Positions 13,329 through 24,943 of a stretch of 64,000 nucleotides of DNA are shown in pieces. The notes beneath the pieces were generated by a model. The model was not told the origin of the DNA. It ran no database searches and worked only from the letters and a program-made list of their open reading frames with translations. Origin of the DNA: CAWAQA01 sp963784065 (GTDB lineage Bacteria; Acidobacteriota; Vicinamibacteria; Vicinamibacterales; UBA2999); contig CAWAQA010000003.1 of assembly GCA_963784065.1 (NCBI GenBank), positions 186,001 to 250,000 on the forward strand, read 5' to 3'. Each line of letters opens with the position of its first letter. The first letter of the stretch is position 1. A program made the position numbers and the translations under genes.

Positions 13329-14536
13329 ATGAGATGGATCGTGACCGTGCTTGTGGCCGCCGCGCCGATGCTGGCGGGCCGGGCCGAAGCGCAGCCGGCT
13401 CCCTGGCAGCCTCCCCGCATGACGGCCGGCTGGGTCTTTACGCCGGCGCTGGCGCTCAGGGGCTTGTGGGATTCGAACATTACGGTGCGCAACCAGGGCA
13501 ACGACACCTACATCCAGGGGTTGGTGGGCGTCGTCAACCCGCGTGGCGAGCTGGACTACAACGGCAGAAAGCTGCGATTCAGCACTGGGTACTCGGGGGC
13601 GTTCGAAGCGTACCAGGATGTGTCTGAATTGAACCGTTACGAGCAGAGGGGACGCATGTCCGCGCAGTATCGAGCGTCGCAGCGGCTGCAGGCGGACGCC
13701 GGGGCCAACTACACGGTGGTCCCGTCAACCGACCGGCTCGAGCTGATAGCGGGGACGCTCCCCTATCTCAATGTCGGCGGCCGCACCTTCGATGCCGGGG
13801 GTGGCTTCGCGCTCCGGACGGCCCCGCGCACGCAGCTGGCCGGACGGGTACCAGTACCAGCACATCGACTTCGACGATGACAGTTCCCCCGTGCCCGGCA
13901 GGTTCCTGGCCGGAGGCTACTCGCACGGCCCGCTCGTGACCCTCCAGCAATCGCTGTCGCGGCGCTTCGGTGTGGGCGCCGAGTGGCAGTACCGGGCCAG
14001 CGTCATCGACGGCGGGCTGCAGCACTTCGCCGTGCAGACGACCATGGGACAGATGAGCTACCAGGTTGCGGAGAACACCTCCGTGAGCGGGGCGGCGGGC
14101 GCGGCGTATCTCGACCAAGGCGATGGCCCCAGTGACTGGGGTCCGTCATACAGGCTCGGCCTCCACCATCAGCTCGGTCGCTCAAGCGTGTCGATCAACT
14201 ACAACCGCACCTACGTGCCTTCGTACACCGCCGTCGGCCTCAACGGGAGCGAGGCATTTGCCGCCAGCGTGTACGTGCCGCTCACGCGCGGAGAGCGGAT
14301 GGCCTACAGCGGCAAGGTCTGCGTACACCACGACGCATCCGGTGGACGCATTCGGCGGCGTCGGTTTCCTTGATTCGTTCTTGACGAGCAGCTCGATCAG
14401 CTACCAGATTTCGCCCTGGCTCCGCACCGAGGCGTTCCTCGTGACCTCGCACCAGGAGTCGACCGGCCGCGGCAACTTCGATCGGACGCGCATCGGCATC
14501 CAGTTCGCCACCTTCAAGCCCTTGAGGATCCAGTAA
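13329..14536 (+). CDS. Outer-membrane beta-barrel protein of the EPS locus, two frame changes
   Basis: About 402 residues with a signal peptide (MRWIVTVLVAAAPMLAGRAEA). Long runs of alternating aromatic/hydrophobic strands follow (LRGLWDSNITVRN, LRFSTGYSGAFEAYQ, VGAEWQYRASV, YRLGLHHQLGRSSVSINYN, FDRTRIGIQFATFKP). It ends IQ at 14536, directly abutting the next ATG. Frame changes lie near 13842 and 14335 (length 3n+2, two extra bases). Barrels in this operon position are thought to be the outer-membrane porin partner of the short export protein. No specific family could be assigned with certainty. Confidence 0.75.
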
Positions 14537-15979
14537 ATGGAGAACACCCCCGCTTTCCATCCCCTTGACTATGTGTCGGTCGTCCGGCGGCGAATGTGGT
14601 GGCTCATTGTTCCGGCGGTGTTCGCCGCCGTAGTCGGCGCCGCGCTCGTGATGTGGCTGCCGCGCCAGTACACCGGCCGCGCCACGGTCGGCGTCACGAT
14701 GCCGTCAGTGTCCTCCGAGCTGGTCGGGCGGACGCAGCGGGTCAGCGCCGAAGAGCGCGTCGCCGCGGTCACGCAGGGGCTGAAGAACCCGGTACTGCTC
14801 GAACGCATCGTCAAGGAGGAGGGGCTCGACAAGAACACCCCGACCCCCGACGCCATCCAGGCGCTCGACCGCCGCATCTCGATTGTCGTTCCGCCGACCG
14901 ATCCGAACCTGCCGCCCGGCACGATCATGCAGTTCAACATCCAGTACCGGCGACGTCACGCCGGCGACGACCCAGCGCATCACCAATCGTCTGGCCGAAC
15001 TGTTCGTCGAGGACAGCTCGCGCAAGCGCGAGGTGCGCGCGGAGGAAACGTCCGCGTTCGTCGGTATGCAGCTCAGTGAGAGCCAGATGCGCCTCAGCGA
15101 GCTCGAGGGCCGCCTGCGCACCGCGAAGGAAAGCTTCATGGGCGCGCTGCCGGAGCAGACCAACGCCAACGTCGCAATGGCGACGGGCCTCCAGCAGCAG
15201 CTGGAGACAACCGGGAACGCCATCCGCGGCGAGCAGGATCGCCTCTCGGTGATCGAGCGGCAGATCGAAGGGATGAAGGCTGGCGTGTCGACCGAGGTCA
15301 GCGTCCCGGGCCTGCCGGCGAACGCGTCACCGGCGGCAGTACGGGTGGTCACGATCGAACGTCAACTTGCGGCGGCGCGCGGCAATTACACGGAACGGCA
15401 TCCAGAGGTCGTGAGGCTGCGCGACGAATTGGCGGCGGCGCGGACGGAGGCGGCGGCTGAGGCGAGCCGTCCCGTCGAAGAACGGATCACCACCCTGCGG
15501 GTCGACCCGAACTATCGCGGGCTGCTCGCCGACCAGGAACAGGTGCGGCTGCGTATTCGCGAGCTGCAGCGCAACGAAGGGCAGATCCGCGCGCAAATCG
15601 GCATGTATCGCGCCCGCGTCGAGTCCGCGCCCCGCGTCGAGCAACAGATCGCGACGCTGCAGCGCGAGTACGACCTCGAGAAACAGCAGTATGGCAGCCT
15701 GACGGCGAAACTGCGTGACGCCGAGATGAACGAGAGCCTCGAGCGCAACCGCGGCGGCGAGACGTTCGCCGTGCTCGGCGCGCGCTCCGCTCCCGACGAC
15801 GCCGTCGTCGCCCGAACACCCAGCGGTTGATGATCGTCGCGCTGCTGCTCGGCCTCTGCGCCGGCGCCGGCCTGGCACTCGGCCGCGAGTACCTCGACCG
15901 GTCGATCCACGATACCCGCTCCCTGAACGACCTCGAGTTGCCGGTGCTCGGCGAGATTCCGCGCATCGCCAGCGCCTAA
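14537..15979 (+). CDS. Polysaccharide chain-length determinant (Wzz/GumC-like), frame changes
   Basis: An inner-membrane co-polymerase of about 480 residues. The N-terminal Wzz domain has a membrane span (MWWLIVPAVFAAVVGAALVM) and PRQYTGRATV. A long periplasmic coiled coil follows (about residues 150-400, rich in Glu/Arg/Gln heptads) with a GNVR-type block near SAPRVEQQIATLQREYDLEK. The second membrane span is LMIVALLLGLCAGAGLALGR, then a short tail. Frame changes lie near 14945 and 15805. No kinase domain is fused; it is the separate gene that follows. It starts one base after the barrel stop. It sets polymer length together with the kinase. Confidence 0.88.
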
Positions 15980-15991
15980 GGAGAGATGACG

Positions 15992-16858
15992 ATGAGCCGC
16001 ATCCAGGACATTCTCGCGAGGGCCGAGCGCGACGGCACGGCTCGGCGCACGCAATCCTCACCGAGCCTTGTGCCGCCGCCGACCGACTTCACGCAGCAGG
16101 AGTTCGCGCAACCGGCCATCGACGGCACGTCGGCCCTCGATCGCTCGCCCTACATCCCGGCGGTGGAGCCGGCCATGGTCGCGGCGCCAGCGGCGCCGGC
16201 CGTCGTCGAGGGGCGAACGGCGATTGCCGTCCTGCATCCCGCGCTGGTGTCGGCCATCACGCCGCACTCGGCGATCGCGGAACAGTACCGTGCCATCCGC
16301 TCGCGGATTACGCAGCACGAGGATCATGCGCCGCTGCGCACGGTGATGGTGACCAGCCCGGGCGGCGGCGAGGGCAAGTCGGTCACCGCCGCGAACCTCG
16401 CGCTGACGATGGCGCAGGAATTCCAGCGCCGGGTGGTGCTCGTCGACGCCGACCTGCGTCGGCCCTCGGTGCAGGCGTTGTTCGGCATCGACGAGGGCGG
16501 CCCCGGGCTGTCCGAAGTGCTGGCCGGCGAGGCGACGCTGGACGAAGCGCTCGTCAACCTGCCGGACTACCGGCTGACGGTGCTGCCGGCCGGCGCGACG
16601 CCGCAGTTCCCGACCGAACTGCTCGGGTCGGCGGCCATGCGCCGCACGCTCGACACGCTGCGCGCGCGGTTCGATCGCGTGCTCCTCGACCTGCCCGCGG
16701 TGATGCCGCTGGCCGACGTCGGCACCGTGGCGCCGCTGGCCGACGGCGTGGTGATGGTGGTGCGTGCCGGCGTGACGCAGCGCCCGGCGCTCGACCAGGC
16801 GCTGACGACGCTCGAGGACACCAAGATCCTCGGCGTGGTCCTCAACGAGGTCAAGTGA
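15992..16858 (+). CDS. Cytoplasmic tyrosine autokinase (CpsD/XrtA-associated type)
   Basis: About 288 residues and intact. Walker A is SPGGGEGKSVTAANLA. Walker A' is VVLVDADLRRPSVQALFG. Walker B is VLLDLPAVMPLAD. The usual C-terminal Tyr cluster is absent: it ends TKILGVVLNEVK. AAGGAG lies at 15978-15983, eight bases before ATG 15992 but only two before ATG 15986, so I chose 15992. It partners the preceding Wzz/GumC-like protein and would control polymerisation by phosphorylation cycles, although the missing Tyr tail means phosphorylation must occur elsewhere or be lost. Confidence 0.88.
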   Translation: MSRIQDILARAERDGTARRTQSSPSLVPPPTDFTQQEFAQPAIDGTSALDRSPYIPAVEPAMVAAPAAPAVVEGRTAIAVLHPALVSAITPHSAIAEQYRAIRSRITQHEDHAPLRTVMVTSPGGGEGKSVTAANLALTMAQEFQRRVVLVDADLRRPSVQALFGIDEGGPGLSEVLAGEATLDEALVNLPDYRLTVLPAGATPQFPTELLGSAAMRRTLDTLRARFDRVLLDLPAVMPLADVGTVAPLADGVVMVVRAGVTQRPALDQALTTLEDTKILGVVLNEVK

Positions 16859-17030
16859 CAGACGTCGTTCGCGCTTTCGGGTTCTCGTTCCGCGTTCGCG
16901 TCGGGATTCGGCCCGCGATTCGGCTGCGGCGACCGCGCACGGCGAACGGCGAAGCGGAAACGACCTTGAACACGAAGTAGAGAGTGAGCAGTGAGAAGCG
17001 TGAACGGCAGGGTTCCCGGGGGTTCGGGTC

Positions 17031-18417
17031 ATGCAGCTGTTTAACCGATACGTCTCGCCACGCGGGCTGACGGTCTTTGGATGCGAGATCCTGCTGATCT
17101 TCGGCTCCGTGGCGATCGCCGCGCGCGCGCACGGCGCCGGCTCGGCCGTCGCCGCCGGATCTCTGGAAGATCGCGCTGGTCACCGGACTGTGCCAGGTCT
17201 GTTTCTACTACAACGATCTCTACGATCTGACGGTCGTCCACTCGAGCCGTGAGCTGCTGATCCGGCTGCTGCAGGCGGCCGGGGCGGCCTCGATCATCAT
17301 CGCCGCTGCTCTACCTCGTCGATCCCCTCGATGGCGATCGGGAACGGCATCTTCGTCTCGTCGCTCGTCATCTTCCTGATCGCGATCGTCGCCTGGCGCC
17401 TGCTGTTCAACCGCCTGGCCTACTCCGCCAGCTCGAGGAGCGCGTGCTGATCGTCGGCTCCGGCCCGACGGCGCGGATGGTCGCGCGCCAGATCCAGACG
17501 CAGCACGACTTCGGCTATCGCGTCGTCGGCTTCATCAACGACGAGGCAGGCCGGCCAGGGTGTGACTCGACATCCCGCCGACCATCGGCGCTGCCGAGGA
17601 CATCCCGCGCATCGTGCGCGGACTACGACGTCGATCGCATCGTCGTCGGCCTCTCCGATCGCCGCGGGCAGGCTGCCGATCGCCGAACTGCTCGCAGGCG
17701 AAGCTCTCCGGCATCCACGTCGAGGACGCGACGACGACCTACGAGCGGCTGACCGGCAAGATCCTGATCGACGACCTGAAGCCGAGCTGGCTGATCTTCT
17801 CTGACGGCTTCGTCGTCTCGCGCTGGACGCGCTTCCAGAAGCGCGCGTTCGATCTCGCTGCTGGCCTCCGTCGGGCATCGTGCTGTCGGCGCCGCTCACG
17901 CTGCTGACGGCGCTGGCGGTCTACCTCGATTCGGACGGGCCGATCCTCTACTGCCAGGAGCGCGTCGGCGAGAACGGGCAAGACATTCACGGTCTTCAAG
18001 TTCCGGTCGATGCGCGTGGACGCCGAGAAGGACGGCACGCCGATGTGGGCCACGCGCCAGCGACGAGCCGCGTCACGCGCGTCGGCCGCATCATCCGCAA
18101 GACACGCCTCGACGAGCTGCCGCAGTTCTGGAACGTGCTGCGCGGTGACATGAGCTTCGTCGGCCCGCGGCCCGAGCGGCCGTTCTTCGTCGAGCAGCTC
18201 GCGCAGGGAGATCCCGTTCTACCAGCAGCGCCACGCGGTGAAGCCGGGCCTCACCGGCTGGGCGCAGGTGAAATACCAGTACGGCTCGTCCGTCGAGGAC
18301 GCGATGGAGAAGCTGCGCTACGACCTCTACTACGTCAAGCACCTGTCGCTGGCGCTCGACCTCTCGATCGTCTTCGACACGGTCAAGGTGATCCTGTTCG
18401 GGAAGGGCGCGAAGTGA
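17031..18417 (+). CDS. EPS-initiating polyprenyl-phosphate sugar phosphotransferase (EpsB/WcaJ type), many frame changes
   Basis: Membrane enzyme of about 460 residues that loads the first sugar phosphate on undecaprenyl phosphate. The N-terminal part has several membrane spans (LTVFGCEILLIFGSVAIAAR; IFVSSLVIFLIAIVAWRLLF) and a CoA-binding-like domain (RVLIVGSGPTARMVARQI, FGYRVVGFINDE). The C-terminal Bac_transf domain is well preserved: SDGPILYCQERVG, FKFRSMRVDAEKDG, KTRLDELPQFWNVLRGDMSF, VGPRPERPFFV, VKPGLTGWAQVKYQYG. I count about ten frame changes (for example near 17160, 17430, 17565, 17865, 17985, 18210), mostly one extra base. Its last codons overlap the flippase GTG. The start MQLFNRYVSPRGLTVFG matches this family. 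Confidence 0.85.
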
Positions 18418-20020
18418 CGCGACGACGTGGCACGTCCCGCGAGCGCCGGCTGGTCACCTTCGCGCGCAACGTCGTCACGCGCTACGCCTTGATCATCGTC
18501 AACGCGCTCATCGGGCTCGTCGTGCTTCCGTACAACGTCGGCCACCTCGGGCACGGCGGATTACGGCCTGTGGATGCTCGATCGCGTCGGTGACCACGTA
18601 TTTCACGGTGCTCGAGCTCGGCTACGGCGGCGCGGTCGTGAAGTTCGTCGCCGAGTACCGCGCCCGTCAGGACGCACGCGGCGCTGAACGAGATCCTGAG
18701 CACGATGTTCTTCGTGTTCAGCGGCATCGGCGTGATCGTGCTATGTGCTGGCCATCGGCCTGTCGTTCCTGCTGCCGCAGCATCTTCAACCTCGCGCCCG
18801 GTCAGGCCCGCACCGGGCGGATCGTGCTGCTGATCATCGCCGTGCAACGTCGCGCTCTGCATTTCCGTTCAGCGTTTACGGCGGCGTCATCAACGGCTTC
18901 GAGCGCTACTACCTCAACAACGTCGTCGGCACCGGCTTCAACGTCGCGACGGCGGCGGTGAACATCCTCGTCCTGTGGCTCGGGTACGGGCTGGTGGAAG
19001 CTGGTCGTCGCGACGACGACGGTCCGCATGCTGCCGTATCTGCATCTACCGGCGGAACGCGCACCAGGTCTTCCCGGAGCTGCAGCATCCGGCTGGCGTA
19101 TTTCAGTCGGGCGCGGCTGCGCGAACTGACCGGCTTCAGCGCCTACCTGGCCGTCATCGACTGGTCGGCGCGACTGAACTTCGCCACCGACACCTTCATC
19201 CTCGGCATCTTCATGAACACGACCGTCGTCGGCGGTCTACGCGGTGGCGCAGCGGCTGGCCGAGGCGTTGCTCAGGTTGACCCATCAGTTCGCACACGTT
19301 CCTCTTCCCCACCAGTCGTGCATCGCGCGGTCGCAGGAACGCTCGATGCGCAGCGCGAGCTGATGGTCAGGGCCACGCGGTTTCAGCTCGCCATTGCCGT
19401 GTCGCTGTGCGGCGCCGTCGCTGCGATCGGCGACGTGCTGATTCCATGCCTGGGTCGGCCCCGGCATTCGAGGCGAGCGCGCTCGCACTGCAGCTCCTCG
19501 CCTCCGTGGTGGTCGTCACGTGCGCCTGGACTGGCCATGCCGGCACGGTGCTCAAGGCGACCGGACACCATCGCTACCTCGCCGATCGACCACGTCGTGG
19601 TGCGCGGTGGCAAATCTATTGCTCAGTATCCCGCTCGTGAAGCTGCTCGGGATGGTTGGGGTGGCGTGGGCACGATGCTCCTGCCCACAGTCGTAACGGC
19701 CGCGGCGTTCATCTTTCCGCGCGCCTGCCGCGCGGTCGGGCTACCCGTGGCACGCGGCTATCGCGAGATCGTGTGGCCGCCGCTGTGGCCGGCGGCGTAG
19801 TGATCGTGCTGCTGGTGCTCACGCGCCATGCGGTCCCGCCTCACCTCATCGCGGTACTCGCGCACATGGCGCTCGGCGTGCTCGCTTTACGCCGCGCTCT
19901 TCCTCCTCCTGGCATGGCCGACGCGAGGAGCGCGCAGTGGTTCTCGAACGCGCTGACACAGCTCACCGGGATCAGCTCGGCTGCCGGGCTACGGGCTCGC
20001 GCGCGGAAGTCGAGATCTGA
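18414..20020 (+). CDS. Polysaccharide flippase (Wzx/PST family), many frame changes
   Basis: A multi-span membrane protein of about 530 residues that flips lipid-linked repeat units. It starts at GTG 18414, overlapping the previous stop by four bases (GTGA). Recognisable stretches are NVVTRYALIIVNALIGLVVL, TTYFTVLELGYGGAVVKFV, YGGVINGFERYYLNNVVGTG, ARLRELTGFSAYLAVIDWSA, FATDTFILGIFMNTTVVG and QLAIAVSLCGAVAAIGDVL. At least twelve single-base gains break the frame (for example near 18552, 18577, 18742, 18783, 19005, 19232). The exact stop is uncertain; TGA at 20018-20020 is the first in a plausible frame before the next gene. Confidence 0.75.
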
Positions 20021-20066
20021 CGGCAGTCCGGGTGAGGGCGGGCAAGATGACCCATCGAGGGACGAG

Positions 20067-20815
20067 ATGAAGGGTGTGATTCTGGCGGCGGGGCGCGGTG
20101 CCCGCCTGAACGGCGACACGCGGCGACATGCCGAAGTGCCTCGTGACCGCTCGGCGGCGAAACGATGCTGTCGCGCAACATCCGGCTGCTGCGCGCGGCC
20201 GGCATCGACGACGTCGTCGTCGTCGTCGGCTGCGCCGCCGACACGGTCCGCCGGACGCTGCCCGGACGTCACGTTCGTCGAGAACGACGATCTTCGCGCA
20301 GACCAACAGCCTGTATTCGCTGTGGCTGGCGCGGCCGCTCCTGACCGACGGCTTCGTCGTGATGAACTGCGACGTGCTGGTGCATCCGCAGCTGGTCGTG
20401 GACCTGGTCAGCGCGCGTCACGAGGACGCGCTGCTGCTCGCCTACCGCGACGAGACGCACCACCTACAGCGACGAGGAGATGAAGGTGCGGGTCCGCCGC
20501 GGCCGCGTCGTCGACATCTCGAAGACGATGGAACCGGAGGACGCCGACGGCGAGAACCTCGGCATCGTGAAGTTCGGGCCGCAGGGCGCACGACTGCTGG
20601 TCGAGAAGATGGACGCGCTCGTCGCCGCCGGCGAGCGCAAGGCCTGGGTGCCGCGCGCGTTCAAGGCCTTCGCCGACGAGCGGCCGCTGCACGTCGATCG
20701 GGACGCGCGGCCTGCCCTGGATCGAAATCGACTTTCCCGACGACTACCGCCGCGCCGTTGAAGTGGTGCTCCCCCAGATCGAGACGCCGACTGCGCCGTG
20801 GCGAAGTCTGCCTGA
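20067..20815 (+). CDS. Sugar/phosphocholine-type nucleotidyltransferase, frame changes
   Basis: About 245 residues. The Rossmann-like NTP-binding start MKGVILAAGRGARLNG, then MPKCLV, MLSRNIRLLRAAGIDDVVVV, TNSLYSLWLARPLL and FVVMNCDVLVHPQLV with the metal-binding Asp. Further on KVRVRRGRVVDISKTM and WIEIDFPDDYRRAVEVVLP close the fold. TNSLYSLW resembles the choline-phosphate cytidylyltransferase (LicC-like) branch more than glucose-1-phosphate enzymes, so an activated alcohol phosphate (CDP-linked) is possible and would fit the CDP-glycerol transferases downstream. Six or seven extra bases (20121, 20149, 20264, 20289, 20464, 20696 and near 20780) break the frame. It ends 13 bases before the ATPase gene. 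Confidence 0.72.
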
Positions 20816-20828
20816 GAGGTCTGACGAC

Positions 20829-22315
20829 ATGTACGAACGATACTTTCAGCTTCGTGAGCGCCCCTTCGCGCTGAGCCCCGACCCGGACTATCTGTACCCG
20901 AGCAGGGTGCACCAGGAGGCGCTCAGCTACCTCCGGTACGGCATCGAAGGGTCACGCCGGATTCGTCGTCATCACCGGCGAGATCGGCTCGGGCAAGACG
21001 ACGATGCTGCAGTCGCTGCTCGGACGGCTGGATCGCAACACGACCGTCGCGCGCATCGTGAACACGATGCTCGATCCGCGCGAACTGCTCGACGCCATCA
21101 TGCTCGACTTCGGCATGGACCCGACCGGGCTGAGCAAGCCGGTGCTGCTGCACCGCCTCGCCGAGTTCCTCGTGCAGCAGCGCCAGGCCGGCCGGCTGGC
21201 CTGCTCGTGATCGACGAGGCGCAGAACCTGAGCCTGCCGGCGCTCGAAGAGATCCGGATGCTCTCGAACCTCGAGACCGAGAAGTCGAAGCTGATTCAGA
21301 TCATCATGATCGGCCAGCCGGAGCTGCGCGAGAAGCTGCGCGCTGCCGCAGCTGCGAGCAGCTGCGCCAGCGCATCACCGTCAGCTATCACCTGCAGCCG
21401 CTCGATGCCGACGAGACGGCGGCACTACGTCAATCACCGGCTGCGCCGCGCCGCGATCGGCCCGGCGGTGGAGTTTCCGCGCGACGTCACCGACCTGATT
21501 CACACGCGCAGCCGCGGCGTGCCGCGCATCATCAACGTCATCGCCGACGCGACGCTGCTGTTCGCCTACGGCGTGGATCGCCGCGACGTCGACGTGGGCA
21601 TCGCCGAGGAGGCGCTGGCCGAGCTCGACGCCACCGGCGTGCTGGCCTCGTACCACAGCGAAGGCGCCGACGCGGCGGCGCCGCCGCGACTGTCGATGGC
21701 GGAGACCGAGGAGGCCCTGCGCCTCGCCGACGAGATGTCCGGCAGCGCGAGCAGGCGCTGGTCGCCACGCGAGCGCGAGCTGGCGCAGCGCGAGCAGGCA
21801 GATCGCGGTGCAGCAGCGGCGTGGTCGAGGAAGAGGCCCGGTCTGCTGGCGCTCGGACGCGGAGCGCGACGCCGCGCCAACGAGCCGTCGCGCCGCCGAC
21901 GCTGCGGCGACGCTCAGACGCCGGCGCGACACGCCAGCAGTCGCTGCGGCGGACCGGCGGTCGGCGCACGAGTCGGCAATGCCAGTCGAGCCGCCTCGCT
22001 GCCGGCCGTCGATCGATCAGCAGCCGGTTGCGCCGGCGGGCAACCTGGCGCGCCCGGCGTCCGCAGCGGCGATGACCGCAAGCAGCCGCGTCGCGACGCG
22101 AGCGGTCACGGCGCCGCAGCAGCCGACGCACCGGCGATGCGCAGCGGTGTTGCGCCGACGAGCAAGGCGTCCGCGACAGAGGCATCGGTCGCCCAGCGGC
22201 GTGCGGGTGCAGCGCTATCGCCGCACGCCCGGTCGGCGCCAGGAACAGCTCCGGGTTCTGGGAGCGCGTCCGGCGCATGCTGTTCGGCGTCACCGAACCT
22301 GAAACAGGAGCCTGA
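20829..22315 (+). CDS. XrtA/PEP-CTERM-locus ATPase (ExeA-like AAA), frame changes
   Basis: About 495 residues. It begins with the family hallmark MYERYFQLRERPFALSPDPD. Walker A is ITGEIGSGKTT, Walker B LLVIDEAQNLSL, then MLSNLETEKSKLIQIIMIGQ and IHTRSRGVPRIINVIADATL. The C-terminal 180 residues are a variable Arg/Ala/Gln-rich region with coiled-coil character, closing with WERVRRMLFGVTEPETGA at TGA 22315. This ATPase accompanies exosortase EPS loci. Its mechanical role is not settled and may be assembly or secretion. Frame changes fall near 20950, 21205, 21345 and 21750-21800 and in the tail. Confidence 0.85.
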
Positions 22316-22323
22316 GACATCGC

Positions 22324-23719
22324 ATGAACCGCTACCGCCACCTCCCTGCTCGCAAGAGATTGAGAACCGCGACCGGCCCGCGCCGGCGTCGTCGGTCTCG
22401 GTTACGTCGGCCTGCCGCTGGCGGTCGAGTTCGCCCGCGCCGGGCTGACGACGACCGGCATCGATCTCGACCAGCGCAAGGTCGACGAGGTCAACGCCGG
22501 GCATTCGTACATCCCGGACGTGCCGACCGCCGACGTCGCCGCGCTGCGCCAAGCGGGACGGCTGCGCGGCCACGACCGACTTCTCGGTCATCCGCGAGCT
22601 CGACACGGTCAACATCTGCGTCCCGACGCCGCTGCGCAAGACGAAGGACCCGGACATGTCCTACATCGTGTCGGCGGCCGAGCAGATCGCGAAGTACCTG
22701 CACCCGGGCCTGCTGGTCGTGCTCGAGTCGACGACCTATCCGGGCACGACGGCGGAGCTGCTGCAGCCGATGTTCGAGGCGACGGGGCTGAAGGTCGGGG
22801 AGGACTTCTTCCTCGCGTTCTCGCCGGAACGCGTCGATCCCGGCCAACGAGAAGTTCAACACGAAGAACACGCCGAAGGTCGTCGGCGGCATCACCCCCG
22901 CGTGCTCGACGATCGCCGCCGGCGCTCTATGCCACCGCCATCGACACCATCGTGCCGGTGAGCTCGACGCAGGTGGCCGAGATGGTGAAGCTGCTCGAGA
23001 ACACCTTCCGCGCCGTGAACATCGGCCTGGTCAACGAGCTGGCGCTGATGTGCGACCGCATGGGCATCGACGTCTGGGAAGTGGTCAACGCCGCCAAGAC
23101 CAAGCCGTTCGGCTTCATGCCGTTCTATCCGGGCCCCGGCCTCGGCGGCCACTGCATCCCGATCGACCCGTTCTACCTGTCGTGGAAGGCGAAGGAGGCG
23201 GGCTTCGAGGCGCGCTTCATCGAGCTGGCGGGCCACGTCAACTCGGGCGATGCCGCACTACGTCGCCGACAAGGTCGGCGAGGCGCTCAACACGCCAGCG
23301 CAAGGCGGTCAACGGCTCGTCGGATGCTCGTCCTGGGCATCGCCTACAAGCGGGACATCGACGACATCCGCGAGTCGCCGGCGCTCGACGTCATGCACGT
23401 GCTGCAGGAACGCGGCGCCCGCGTGTCGCTATACCGATCCGCATGCGCCGGTGCTGCGGGCGCGCGACTGGCCGGGCAAGATCGAGCTGACATCGGTCGA
23501 CCTCACGCGCGACGAACTCGCGCAGCTACGACTGCGTCGTCATCCTCACCGATCACACGCGCGTTCGACTATCGACATGGTCGTCGAGTCCGCGACGCTG
23601 GTCGCTCGACACGCGCAACGCGCTGGGCGCGCAACGGCGGCGCCCACGTGTTCCGGCTCGGCGCACCGATCGCAGCGGCCGCCGTCGCGCAGGCTCGAGC
23701 ATGGAGGTCTGCGGCCTGA
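22324..23719 (+). CDS. UDP-sugar 6-dehydrogenase (WbpA/Ugd type), frame changes
   Basis: Makes a UDP-uronic acid from UDP-glucose or UDP-N-acetylhexosamine, about 465 residues. The NAD-binding N terminus is VVGLGYVGLPLAVEFARAGL. The central helix block is EMVKLLENTFRAVNIGLVNE. The catalytic Cys lies in GPGLGGHCIPIDPFYLSWKA, and the C-terminal UDP-binding domain has VLGIAYKRDIDDIRESPAL. The HCIPIDPFYL version is typical of the N-acetylhexosamine (WbpA-like) branch. Frame changes fall near 22380, 22570, 22850, 22920, 23250, 23300, 23430, 23530 and 23575. The ends near MNRYRH and AWRSAA are the least certain parts. Confidence 0.85.
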
Positions 23720-23722
23720 CGC

Positions 23723-24943
23723 GTGATCGTCATGGAAGTCGTGTTCTGGGTCTCGGTCGTCTTCGTGCCTACGTCTACGCGGGGTACCCGCTGCTGCTGG
23801 GCGCTGTGGGCGCGTTACGGGCCGGCGGATGCCGGCACACTGCGCAGTGCGGCCGGCCGTCGCGGACCGGCGGCGGCCGGGACGACACGGAACTGCCCTG
23901 GTGTCAGCAGTCATCATTGCCGCGCGCAACGAGGCCGCCGGCTGCCGGCGCGCATCGACAACATCCTCGCGTCGCGACTACCCGCCGACCGGCTCCAGAT
24001 CATCGTCGCCTCGGACGGCTCGACGGACGACACGGCGGAGGCACTGGCGCCCTATCGCCGAGCGCATCACGCTGTTGATGTTGCCGCCCACCGGCAAGGC
24101 CGGCGCGCTCAACGCCGCCGTCGACGCGAGGCCAGCCATCCGATGCTGGTCTTTGCCGACGCCCGCCAGCGCTTCGCGCCCGACGCGATCCGCCGGCTGG
24201 TGTCGCACTTCGCGCGATCCCGGCGATCGGTGCCGTCTCCGGTGAGCTGGTGCTCGACGGACACGGCGCGCTCCACGATCGGCGACGGCGTCGGCGCCTA
24301 CTGGAACTACGAGAAGTGGCTGCGCCGGCGCGAGGCGATCGTCGGCTCCACGCTCGGCGTGACCGGCGCGATCTACGCGATGCGCCGGTCGCTCTGGCGG
24401 CCGCTGCCCGCCGACACGATCCTGGACGACGTGCATGGCGCCGATGCGCGTGGTGCTGCGCGGCTACCGGGTGACGTTCGACGACGCAGGCCCGCGCATT
24501 CGACGAGGCCGCGAAGGACGCGCCGACCGAGCTGCGCCGCAAGTCGCGCACGCTGGCCGGCAACTTCCAGCTGCTCGCGCACGAGCCGCGGCTGCTGGTC
24601 CCGATCGTCAACCCGGTGTGGCTGCAGTTCATGTCGCACAAGATCGGCCGGCTGTTCGTGCCCTACGCGCTCGTCGCGACCTGTCGTGCCAGCGCCTGGC
24701 TGGCGACGACTCCGTTGTTGTACGCGCTCGCGTTCGCCGCGCAGCTCGGTTTCTACGGCCTGGCGGTCTACGGCGCGCGTGCTCGATCGCCGCGCGAGCG
24801 GCATCGCCGGGATGACGGCGCGAGGTGATCCGTGAAGCTGCTTGACGGGCCGCGCGGGTGGCCCTGACCTTCGTGATGATGAACTACGCGGCCGTCGCCG
24901 GCCTGGTCGATGGCCGCGCGCGGCCGGAAGAGTGTGGCGATGA
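23723..24943 (+). CDS. Membrane glycosyltransferase family 2 (cellulose-synthase-like), frame changes
   Basis: About 400 residues. There is an N-terminal span (VMEVVFWVSVVFV), then a GT-A domain: VIIAARNEA, IIVASDGSTDDTAE, GKAGALNAAVDA, GVTGAIYAMRRSLWRPLPAD, MRVVLRGYRVTFDDA. Two or three C-terminal spans follow (LVATCRASAWLATTPLLYAL; AAQLGFYGLAVYGA; FVMMNYAAVAGLV). The likely end VWR-stop at 24943 overlaps the next ATG; an earlier stop at 24828 exists in another frame. It probably transfers a sugar to the lipid-linked intermediate at the cytoplasmic face. About ten frame changes. Confidence 0.75.

Noticed and set aside
18414..20815. Apparent rule that extra bases always fall between codons
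   Set aside because: Any one-base insertion can be described as lying at a codon border by changing one residue, so the pattern carries no information.
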